Of a stretch of DNA of 64,000 bases, positions 46,704 to 56,301 are shown one piece after another. This stretch comes from Telopea speciosissima. Its lineage: Eukaryota; Streptophyta; Magnoliopsida; Proteales; Proteaceae. The stretch covers positions 34,812,646-34,876,645 of the forward strand of contig NC_057925.1 of the NCBI RefSeq assembly GCF_018873765.1, written 5' to 3'. A program made the position numbers and the translations under genes. Positions within the stretch are counted from its first letter, which is position 1. The number at the start of each line of letters is the position of its first letter. The notes below the pieces were generated by a model. The model worked only from the letters and a program-made list of their open reading frames with translations, was not told the origin of the DNA and made no database searches.

Positions 46704-46942
46704 ATGTTACCACAAGGAAGAGAGGAATAATAAGTACATTATAGAGGAAGGGCATATAATTGCATACAAAATGTGTGTCCCAACACGCAGAATCAACTAG
46801 AGTCTTGAGAAAGAGGCTGAGCCAAGAACAGAGGCCAATAGCCCTTTAGAACACGAGTGGTTCCACAGACGGATTGAATCCTTTGAGTCCAGCCGTGGCT
46901 CTGTTCGCAGAGTTGGCTTGGGGGGACTAACGAGTGGATGCG
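46704..46942 (-). other. Tekay leader, part next to gag
   Basis: Non-coding leader cut by the nested element at 46942. A copy of the GCGGATGCAC/GTCCGC hairpin motif begins at about 46925 and is completed on the far side of the insert at 53576. Confidence 0.6.
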
Positions 46943-48642
46943 TGATGAGCACATTTATGTGTGAAATCTTAGGGCATAAAACATATATTTTACCACATTG
47001 GACAGAGTTACTCGGTGCTTTCTTGTGCTTTTTAGGTTTTAGGTGAATTCTTGTGAAAATGGAGGAGATGATGCTAAGAAAATGTTTTTAAGCTGTTTAG
47101 AGGTGTTAATGGCTTGGATGCGTAGCCCATCGAGTCAGCTTCGCAACGGTTCAAACGGCACTTGATTCCGAGTTGAAACGAAGAAGTTACGGCCGTAACG
47201 AAGTGCGAAAATGGTCTGTAGGGGTTTATTTATAATTATTGACAGTCGGACAGGGACAAAATGAAGCAAAAGTTCAGATGCCAGGGGTCTTAACACAATA
47301 ACCAGAAGTTATATTTCTTGTACCCGAAAGATTCCATTTGGAGGGCTCTAGACAGTCCAACTTCAACTTGAGATATCTTGGGCTCCCGAACTCCAAATTG
47401 GACGAAATTTGGGTTTATTTTGGGTGATTTTTCGCAAGGAACACAATGGTGAGGCCTATATAAGCACCCCATGCTCCACGTTTTCTGAAGGACAGAATGG
47501 GTATTTTATTTATTCTTGAAGGAATCCTAGTCATCACCCTTACTCTTTCTCTCCTCCAACTTCTCAAGGGCACTTCTGAAATTCTACTGGGGATAGATTT
47601 ATTTTGAAAGATATTCTCTCACCTATGGAAAGTTGAAAAATCAAAGATGCTTTGATTTTATTGCTTGGAGAAGATATCTACAAAGAAAAGGAAGCACTTG
47701 TTAGAATTGGAAGTTTACTTTTCTAGAAATAGAAGGTCTATGTAAACAATCTTCTCTTCTTCTTCTTTCTATTTTTTTCTTTTTTCTTCGGATTCAAGGC
47801 ATTGTAAAAGAGGAAGGAGAAGAGAATATTCTCTTTTCTTAGGGAATATTTCTCCTACACTTTCCTCTTCTCTATTCTCCTCTCTTCCCCTTATAAATAC
47901 CCCTTGCCCTCTGGGTTGTAAGGAGTTAGTTTTAGTTCAGTTTTTAGTTAGTTTCTAGTTCAATTTTAATTCAATTTTTTAGTGTAATTTTTATTTCATT
48001 TACTTAGTGAAATTTTCTCTTCTTTTCCTATTTTTGGCTTAAGTTCTTAGTTTTGATTTCAAGTTCTTAGTTTTGATTTCATAAGTCTAGTTTAATGATT
48101 GTAATAGTTTTAGTTTAAAGCTTCCTAGTCTAAGTTCCTATGTTGATGACAAGACATGGAGATTTAGAAGAGGAAGCCATGGTGAGTTTATTCAAGTATT
48201 CAAGCACATCAAGGTATCTCATTCTCTAAACCCTTAATCTCATTCTCCCTTTCCTCTATCTCTCTCTATCTTCTTCTTCTTCTCCCTCTATTTTTTTTAT
48301 TTTTTTATATGGTTGTGGTATGTGGATGCACTTTTATTCCCTTATTTCTTTTTATGTAATTATGAAGTGTGGCTGCGCTTTTGTTATTCCTTTCAATTCG
48401 CTTTAGTTTGATAGATTAGATGCTCATGTGTTAGGACACCAATTTAATCCCTTAATTTTGTTAGATGCTTATGAGTTAGGATGCATTAATTTTCATTAGT
48501 TTAATTAGTTTAATTTAACACTTTAATTTGGTTCACTTTGCATTACTTTTAAGTTAATTAAATAGAGTGGCGTATATCTCCTCGTGTTGGACCCGTAGCT
48601 ACGATTGACCCATATGCTTGCGGTATTATTTTAACTCAAACA
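46943..48642 (+). repeat. 5' LTR of the non-autonomous Athila element
   Basis: 1700 bp, TGATGAGCAC to CTCAAACA; paired with 51866-53570 and homologous to the LTRs of element A. Confidence 0.95.
47457..47464 (+). promoter_or_regulatory. TATA box in Athila LTR (candidate promoter)
   Basis: TATATAAG within GAGGCCTATATAAGCACCCC, about 515 bp into the LTR. A second TATA-like box (TTATAAATACC) lies near 47890. Which one starts transcription is not decided by sequence. Element A has TATACAAG at the first site of its 5' LTR. Confidence 0.5.
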
Positions 48643-48648
48643 AGTTTT

Positions 48649-48665
48649 TGGTGCCGTTGCCGGGG
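48649..48665 (+). other. Primer binding site, tRNA-Asp type, one mismatch
   Basis: TGGTGCCGTTGCCGGGG matches the tRNA-Asp complement except T for C at the fourth base; it lies 6 bp after the LTR. Confidence 0.9.
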
Positions 48666-49241
48666 AGATTATTGTCCACTCTATTTTTCTGATTTTTAAG
48701 TAATTCGAAGTGTTTTAGTTTATTCTCTTCTAATCCTCTTTTCTAAAAAATAATAATAATAAAAAATAAAAACTCAGTTTTTGAAAACCTCTTCTTGTTT
48801 CTCTTCTGTTTCAAATAGTGTGCGCCCAATCTAAAGTCTTTCATATGCCCAAACCCAGCCAATCTTGGTGCCCCTTGATTCGTTGGGTGGTTTGGATTGG
48901 CATGTGACTTAACTTTGGAGGTGACCACTCTTGATAACAGGAAAGCGACATAATGAGAGCGTTGAAAACATAAACGTATAGTAGTCCTCCACCCTATATC
49001 AGAATCCATTTGGAATCGCATGTAGGTGACTCGTGAAGACTATACGGGTTCCCTTGCTGTCAACCTATATGGCAACCTTACAGCTTTGGAACCATTGTTT
49101 CGATTTCTGAGGGATAGATGCACTATCTACTTTGGGCTCCCTCTTGTTTTTAGTATTTTTTTTTTTTCTAGTCTTTTATTTTTCTTTAAACTTTTTTTTT
49201 ATGGGAGACCTCAATTTGGGATAGGTGGTTAATTTAGAATA
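48666..49241 (+). other. 5' leader of the non-autonomous Athila element
   Basis: Homologous to the leader of element A (13131-13698). It contains (TAA)n-like and T-rich runs (near 48750 and 49156-49200). Confidence 0.75.
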
Positions 49242-50780
49242 ATGGGGGATACACTTCCTTATAAGACTTTGGGGGAAAGATGGACCTATGCTAAGGCAAC
49301 CATGATTTTGGAGAAAATGTTTAAACAGGTTAGGGAAGCCAAAAGTAGTGAGATAGAGAACAATTTTGCACCACCCCAGTACAATTTTGCTCCCCAACCC
49401 AACTATGCGCTTTCGGGAAATTTTGATTGGTCACATCCCCAGACTATCCATGTTATGGAAGGATGCCCTAATCTTTATGGGGGTAGCAATGGTGATGAGA
49501 ATGTGAGTCCTCAATTTCAATATAATTCTTTTAGCACTTACAATCACGGGTGGAGTGATCATCCCTATTTCTCGTGGGATCAATGGAATAACCAAGCTGG
49601 ACCACCCAATTTCCAATATCATGGTCAGTATGGTCCTCCAATGCCCAACCCTCCATTGAATCTCAATGGGCCACCTCTCCTTGAACCATATCACCAACCC
49701 CTTGAGTTTCAAAACATGGGTGAGGAGGCCAGACTGAATGAGCTTGAGAAATACATAGACCTTCTCACAACAAGCCAAAATACCATGGAGAAGCAACTCT
49801 CTCAACTGATAACCATGGTGCAAGAGGAGGAAACGGGTACATTACCTAGTCAGCCTGAACCGCCCCATCCTCAGTTTAATGATATTGAAAGTCCACCACC
49901 CCAGTTTGAGGTTAATGAGGGTCATTCCCAACCAGCTGCATTTCATAATGATTTATTTGTTGAGATTGAGTCTCCTCAGGATATTAGTGAAGCGAGATTT
50001 GATGAGCTACCTGGGGAAGTCCAACTTTTTCCTGAAATTTCTGATTTTAGTAAGCCTAGTGTTTTTATTGATTTAGAATCAGATTTTCATGATAACATAG
50101 AAACCCAGAAAATTCGATCTCCCCCTCTCTCATTGGAAAACTTAGATAATTGTCATTTTAAGGATTCCATTGTCTCACATGTTAATTTGTCCAAACCTCC
50201 TAGGTTTGACGATTTTATTGAGGAGGACAATGTTAGTCATAATGCCTTTCAAGCATATTTCCATGATCCTTATTTGGCAAACCAAGTTATGCAATGTGCG
50301 GATAGTTGTATTGCTAAGATTGATTTGAGTAAACCTCCAATTTTTGATGATTATTTAGATGAGGTTATTCATAATCCTTTTGATGCTTATTGTGATCCCT
50401 TTTTGGTTGGTTTTTCAAAGAATGATAAGTGTTCTACATTGCAAATGGGAGAGAAGGGAAGGATTTATGGCTTGAGTTTTATTGCCTTCATTTTTCACTG
50501 TCTCATGAGGACAGATTTTTCTATTGGATATTTCTCAGTTGTGCTTAACTTCCATATTATTTTTCGCTTTACTAAAATTCATGGTCGAATGTTTTCTGGT
50601 TCTGAAGCTATTTCTCCATTTATTGGCCATGGATTGAGATTTTTGTTGCTGCTCCTAGCACTTTTTGTAGAGCTCATCATTCTTCATGACCCTTTTTTTT
50701 TTATTATATCTGGTAAGCCCCTTCATCTCCTCCCTTGTCCTTATTTTTTTCTTTATACATGCATTGAGAACACTGCATGA
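49242..50780 (+). CDS. 512-codon Gag-derived ORF of the non-autonomous element
   Basis: The only long uninterrupted ORF in the window. Residues about 40-210 correspond to the part of element A Gag downstream of the capsid core: a single remaining Cys where the zinc knuckle ended (GCPNLYGG), YNHGWSDHPYFSWDQWNN, and the coiled-coil-like block LLTTSQNTMEKQLSQLITMV. The capsid core and three of four zinc ligands are missing. Residues about 265-400 contain three imperfect repeats of the form LSKPPxFDDxxxE...HNxFxAYxDP, spaced about 46-49 residues apart. Residues about 463-489 are strongly hydrophobic (LRFLLLLLALFVELIILHDP), a possible membrane segment. The product is unknown; it may bind RNA or partner Gag. 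Confidence 0.75.
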   Translation: MGDTLPYKTLGERWTYAKATMILEKMFKQVREAKSSEIENNFAPPQYNFAPQPNYALSGNFDWSHPQTIHVMEGCPNLYGGSNGDENVSPQFQYNSFSTYNHGWSDHPYFSWDQWNNQAGPPNFQYHGQYGPPMPNPPLNLNGPPLLEPYHQPLEFQNMGEEARLNELEKYIDLLTTSQNTMEKQLSQLITMVQEEETGTLPSQPEPPHPQFNDIESPPPQFEVNEGHSQPAAFHNDLFVEIESPQDISEARFDELPGEVQLFPEISDFSKPSVFIDLESDFHDNIETQKIRSPPLSLENLDNCHFKDSIVSHVNLSKPPRFDDFIEEDNVSHNAFQAYFHDPYLANQVMQCADSCIAKIDLSKPPIFDDYLDEVIHNPFDAYCDPFLVGFSKNDKCSTLQMGEKGRIYGLSFIAFIFHCLMRTDFSIGYFSVVLNFHIIFRFTKIHGRMFSGSEAISPFIGHGLRFLLLLLALFVELIILHDPFFFIISGKPLHLLPCPYFFLYTCIENTA

Positions 50781-51850
50781 ATTAAGTGTGGAGGGGATGT
50801 TGGGCTTAATTGGTGAATTTTGATTGTGACAATAGTTTGGTTTTGTGCATATGTCTCTTTGATTGCAAAGCGAGAGAAAGAGGGAATTAGGTGTCCTAGC
50901 ATGCGAAATAATAAAAAATCCCTTTTCAAGGACGGTAATTGGTTTGTATCCGGTGAGAGGGATTGAATTGAAAAATATGAGCGTTATTTCATTTGATGGC
51001 TAGATTCCTCTATATGTTTTATGGACCCTTTGATCTTTTGGCTAGTAGTTGAGACCAATTTGTTTGTGGCAAGGCAAGGCATGAAAGTGGAAGTGAATGA
51101 AAAAAAGAAAAAGAAAAAAAATAAGAAATAGAAAAGAAAGTGGAATTCCTTGGGACTAGACAGGGCACTGTGCCTCATGAAACATGGTGACTTGATCGAA
51201 ATTCCTTGGAAGGAAACTCAAAAAAAAAAACTCTTGCATCAATGTCTCAATGTCTTATGGATATATGCAAAAAGCGAAACTACCAAGTATTTGGGTGTCT
51301 GGTGTATGCTCCACCATGTCATTCAGAGAACAGTAGTGGAGTAGAAATAGAGTTTGTGGTTGAGAAAGAAAAAAACTTTTGCCTTAATACCTGAAAAAAA
51401 AAAAAAAAGTATGGTCAACAATACTCAATGCCTAAGTCTTTGGTTCCATCGATGGTATGGGGGGTTTACTTAAAGGTGAGTAGTGTTCAGAAAATATGAG
51501 GAGATCCCTTGAACTTGATGCATGCTTGTTACTTGAATTGATGTGGGGTGATAAAATTCAAGTGTGGGGGAACCTTTGGCTCCTTGATCTTTAGTTGAAC
51601 ACTTTTTGGGATTATGTGCACTGTCCTACTTATGCTATGATTAAAATTTGCAGCATTCATCTATAATTGAATTTTGGGTGTATATTCACTGCAAACACCC
51701 ATGAGACAAAACTCATCCACTAGGGGTAACCTAGGGATTTAAAGGCTTGTTGCACATGCTAAGTGCAACCGTGATTCCTACGAAAGTGAGTTAGAATTTT
51801 TGCATTCTAGGTTAGTTTTTCTTTTGTTTACTTGAAGACAAGTAACGTTC
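50781..51850 (+). other. 3' UTR of the non-autonomous Athila element
   Basis: Homologous along its length to 6626-7740 of element A, including the internal purine box TAAGTGTGGAGGGGATG at about 50784-50800 directly after the ORF. A-rich runs lie near 51110 and 51394. Confidence 0.8.
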
Positions 51851-51865
51851 AAGTGTGGGGGAATC
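51851..51865 (+). other. Polypurine tract of the non-autonomous Athila element
   Basis: AAGTGTGGGGGAATC directly before LTR start TGATGAG at 51866; identical to element A. Confidence 0.88.
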
Positions 51866-53570
51866 TGATGAGCACATTTATGTGTGAAATCTTAGGGCAT
51901 AAAACATATATTTTACCACATTGGACAGAGTTACTCGGTGCTTTCTTGTGCTTTTCAGGTTTTAGGTGAATTCTTGTGAAAATGGAGGAGATGATGCTAA
52001 GGAAATATTTTTAAGCTGTTTAGAGGTGTTAATGGCTTGGATGCGTAGCCCATCGAGTCAGCTTCGCAACGGTTCAAACGGCACTTGATTCCGAGTTGAA
52101 ACGAAGAAGTTACGGCCGTTTCCATAACGAAGTGCGAAAATGGTCTGTAGGGGTTTATTTGTAATTATTGACAGTCGGACAGGGACAAAATGAAGCAAAA
52201 GTTCAGATGCCAGGGGTCTTAACGCAATAACCAGAAGTTATATTTCTTGTACCGAAAGATTCCATTTGGAGGGCTCTGGACAGTCCAACTTCAACTTGAG
52301 ATATCTTGGGCTCCCGAACTCCAAATTGGACGAAATTTGGATTTATTTTGGGTGATTTTTTGCAAGGAACACAATGGTGAGGCCTATATAAACACCCCAT
52401 GCTCCACGTTTTCTGAAGGACAGAATGGGTATTTTATTTATTCTTGAAGGAATCCTAGTCATCACCCTTACTCTCTCTCTCCTCCAACTTCTCAAGGGCA
52501 CTTCTGGAATTCTACTTGGGATAGATTTATTTTGAAAGATATTCTCTCACCTATGGAAAATTAAAAAATCAAAGATGCTTTGATTTTATTGCTTGGAGAA
52601 GATATCTACAAAGAAAAGGAAGCACTTGTTAGAATTGGAAGTTTACTTTTCTAGAAATAGAAGGTCTATGTAAACAATCTTCTCTTCTTTTTCTTTCTAT
52701 TTTTTTCTTTTTTCTTAGGATTCAAGGCATTGTAAAAGAAGAAGTAGAAGAGAATATTCTCTTTTCTTAGGGAATATTTCTCCTACACTTCCCTCTTCCC
52801 TCTTCTCCTCTCTTCCCCTTATAAATACCCCTTGCCCTTTGGGTTGTAAGGAGTTAGTTTTAGTTCAATTTTTAGTTAGTTTCTAGTTCAATTTTAATTC
52901 AGTTTTTTAGTGTAATTTTTATTTCATTCACTTAGTGAAATTTTCTCTTCTTTTCCTATTTTTGGTTTCAGTTCTTAGTTTTGATTTCAAGTTCTTAGTT
53001 TTGATTTCATAAGTCTAGTTTAATGATTGTAATAGTTTTAGTTTAAAGCTTCCTAGTCTAAGTTCCTATGTTGATGACAAGACATGGAGATTTAGAAGAG
53101 GAAGCCATGGTGAGTTTATTCAAGTATTCAAGCACATCAAGGTATCTCATTCCCTAAACCCTTAATCTCATTCTCCCTTTCCTCTATCTCTCTCTATCTT
53201 CTTCTTCTTCTCCCTCTATTTTTTTTATTTTTTTATATGGTTGTGGTATATGGATGCACTTTTATTCCCTTATTTCTTTTTATGTAATTATGAAGTGTGG
53301 CTGCGCTTTTGTTATTCCTTTCAATTCGTTTTAGTTTGATAGATTAGATGCTCATGTGTTAGGACACCAATTTAATCCCTTAATTTTGTTAGATGCTTAT
53401 GAGTTAGGATGCATTAATTTTCATTAGTTTAATTAGTTTAATTTAACACTTTAATTTGGTTCACTTTGCATTACTTTTAAGTTAATTAAATAGAGTGGCG
53501 TATATCTCCTCGTGTTGGACCCGTAGCTACGATTGACCCGTACGCTTGCGATATTATTTTAACTCAAACA
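51866..53570 (+). repeat. 3' LTR of the non-autonomous Athila element
   Basis: 1705 bp; followed by TSD ATGCG at 53571-53575. Confidence 0.95.
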
Positions 53571-53575
53571 ATGCG

Positions 53576-54663
53576 GAACGAGAGTCCGCTCCTTCGTCCG
53601 TTTTCAGGGTGCCCAGTGGCCAAGAGGAACTGAGTCAACGGATTAACGGACAGATCTTCGTATCGTGGTTCCGTTCGTTCGTCCGCTCAAAACAGAAGAT
53701 GAAAGGTCAAAGTTTTTAGGCTTAGCAGATTCACGGGCGGATGCACAATTAGTGAGTCTGTTCGTGCGTCCGCTTGACAAATTTTAACCAAACAGTAACC
53801 GCGTAGTTAGTTTTCATATTTTTGGTTGGTTGGTTAGGAGTGGAGGAACAGAGCAAGGGTGCCCAAGCTTTGTCTGCCCCAATTTTCTTGCCCAAGAATC
53901 GTGGACTTTGGCTTCTTTACTCCCAATCTTAAACTCCCTACTTCAAGGTATGAGATTCTCCAACCATTTTGGATTCTTTGGATAGTTTTGGTTCTCCTTC
54001 CAGGGTTTTATCTAAGTTTCCCTTTCCCTTTCATGGCATTGTGTTTGGTTACCTAATTAATGATAGAATCTTGTTCTTCTTGTCTTCCCTTAGTTTCCTA
54101 TCATTTGTGAACATGTAAACAGCCATCGGTTGGGGCTAGGGTTAATCAAACCCTTTCCAAAATCGAAAATTCCCCACTGTCTTGGTGGTTTGGTCTTAAG
54201 ATGTAGTGTGTGTTACTTATTCTCCCCACCTTATATGGGATTATTGTAAATTTTAATGCACCGTTCCTTGTCTAGCACAATTGTCAATGTTCCTATGAAA
54301 GTTTGAAGAAATTCCCACTTACCAATTTTTTTTTTTTGTGGAGGGAATCTATCATAACTCTTGGGCATCTATATTAGCCCCCATTTTGTTTCCTATACAA
54401 GCATGATGCTTTAATGGTTTGTGTTGTTTGATTCCCTTAATATCATGTCAATCTCTACAGAGATTCATTGCAGTTTCCTTTCTTAACTTGAGTTCAAGAG
54501 AGTTATTCGTATATTTATTTCCTTTTACTGTCCTTATGATTTTTGGCCAGCATTTTGGCACAGTTTGTTTTAAATTTCCCTTGTCAGCATTCGTATGTTC
54601 CCTCACTCACATTATGCCATTTGTTTTTATACAATGGGTGTGTAGATCATTTTAGGTGGAAGA
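53576..54663 (-). other. Tekay leader, distal part, with hairpin motif copies
   Basis: About 1.1 kb between the nested insert and the antisense ORF. Hairpin-type motifs occur at 53580-53605, 53641-53690 and 53727-53776. The plus strand from about 53820 may be 5' UTR or promoter of the antisense ORF; I see no clear TATA box or exon upstream. Confidence 0.5.
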
Positions 54664-55857
54664 ATGGCTCCCAAAACCAGAGGGAGCAGGGCTCCTACAG
54701 CAGTAGTAGCATCGGTCCCAGCCCTGGTCCTATATGATGCCAATTTCTATGTGTCCGCAGAGGCGGAGAACTTGTACACCCAAACACTGCAAGGATGAAA
54801 AATTGAGATAGGGAGGGATGTTATTGTGGAAGAGCTCGTGGCCTTCAAGGTGGGGCCAAGATTCGAGCACTTGGGGTGGTCCAATATGCTAATCCTACCC
54901 AGGCATTACTACATCAAACTGATTCGGCACTTTTATGCTAACATGACCATAGTGCAAGAAAATGTGGAGATGCTTCGAATCAACTCCTTTGTGAAGGGAG
55001 TCAGCATTTCCTTCAATGAGGTAGAGTTGGGGGTTATCCTAGGGATTAGCTCCATGGGTGCTCGGGTGTACCATCCGCCCGCAAGAGATCCTTTGTCCTG
55101 CATGTCTTTGGCAAAGTACGAACACCTGTATGAAACCCTGACCAATGACAAGCACAAAAGCCGGGTGAATCTGACCAAGTTTGGTTATTCTCAGAGGATC
55201 CTAACCATGATAGTCAAGTCAAATCTAGTGCCTATTAAAGGGCACAACACCGAGCCTTCTCTTATGTCTACCACCTTAGGGTACTGTCTATATCAAGGGA
55301 ACCAAATAAGTCTACCTTATGCCATCATCAAGCACATGGAACAAGCCCAGTTCAAATCCAGGATTGAGAAAACCCTTCCTTATGGGAGGCTTCTGACTCG
55401 CATCTTCCAACATTTTTAGGTTAACCTGAATGATGAGCCACCATGCGAAAGCTTTAAGGAACCTCCTTTTGGAAAGAATTCCCTAGCTCGCATGAAAATT
55501 GTAGTTAATACTTACAGCGATGGGGATCCAGTGGTCCCAATAGGTGGTGGAGATGTAGGTGCAGAGGCTAGTGAGGAGGATGAGGGAGAGGGGCCAATGC
55601 AGTATGCTGCTGGTGCCTCCAGTTCTGGAACTTTAGAGATGGGTGCAGTTCTGATTGCCCTAGATTAGATGAACCTCAACCTGGCCAGGCTAAATTCAGA
55701 TATGTTGGATGGTTTTACAGGTGTCCACGGGCAGTTCACTTCATACAACCATCACCTGGAGAGGATGGAGAAGGATATCCATGACATCAATGCATATCTC
55801 TACTATGAAGGCGATGATGATGAGGAGGAGGGCAATGATGATAGGATGGGGGATTAA
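54664..55857 (+). pseudogene. Antisense ORF in Tekay leader, putative plant transposon protein type
   Basis: From the ATG at 54664 a single frame of 398 codons ends at TAA 55855-55857, with three internal stops (54796-54798 TGA, 55417-55419 TAG, 55666-55668 TAG) and no frameshift. Blocks include KVGPRFEHLGWSNMLILPRH, YYIKLIRHFYANM, NSFVKGVSISFNEVELGVIL and, C-terminally, an acidic tail (EGDDDEEEGNDD). The FYANM and VKGVxISF pattern matches what I know as the 'putative plant transposon protein' domain. It lies on the strand opposite to Tekay gag-pol, between PBS and gag. Its role is unknown. The coding quality is better than that of the surrounding pol. Confidence 0.7.
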
Positions 55858-56287
55858 ACCCCGAGTCTGATGGAGTTTTTGTTGATTGTTCTTAAGTTCA
55901 GTTTCTTTCATGGTCTTGTGGAAAGTTTACGAACAATACTTTATTTTGTTGTTTACTTATTCTTTTCTTCTTTTTTTTTGATCATGTAATTTTGGTTCTT
56001 CCAGCTGGAGTTTTGGAACTTTCTCTTTTTGGGTCCTTATGCGAGTTGCTCGCCTCCTCAGGAGGTTGAGTAACAGACAGCTGGAGGTGTATAGAACTTA
56101 CCTAAATATATATATATATATATTAACTCTTTAACTCTCATATTATCCCTATTATTTGCTATGTTTTCGGATTTCTCTCTATCTAGTCCTCTCCCTATGT
56201 TCTGCACACATTCCAATTATGCTAGACCCTATTGTGTAGGGTAAATCGAGAGCCCTTAGTGAACCATGGCTAGTGCAGAGCATCACA
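55858..56287. other. Tekay leader between antisense ORF and PBS
   Basis: Non-coding; contains a (TA)n run at about 56105-56123. It may serve as 3' UTR of the antisense ORF and 5' leader of the sense transcript. Confidence 0.5.
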
Positions 56288-56298
56288 CTCTGATACCA
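56288..56298 (-). other. Primer binding site of the Tekay element, tRNA-iMet type
   Basis: The minus strand reads TGGTATCAGAG, complementary to the 3' end of initiator tRNA-Met, 3 bp inside the 5' LTR. Confidence 0.88.
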
Positions 56299-56301
56299 CG
56301 C

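Larger units (their letters stand above)
46943..53570 (+). mobile_element. Non-autonomous Athila element, 6.6 kb, TSD ATGCG
   Basis: LTRs at 46943-48642 and 51866-53570 (1700 and 1705 bp) are flanked by TSD ATGCG (46938-46942 and 53571-53575). PBS and PPT are in place. The interior is only 3.2 kb and encodes a single 512-codon ORF with no protease, RT, RNase H or integrase. LTRs, leader and 3' UTR are homologous to element A, which has the full gag-pol, so element A or its relatives probably supplied enzymes. LTR copies show about half a dozen differences in the first 360 bases by eye, plus a 6-bp indel, the least diverged pair in the window. Confidence 0.95.
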
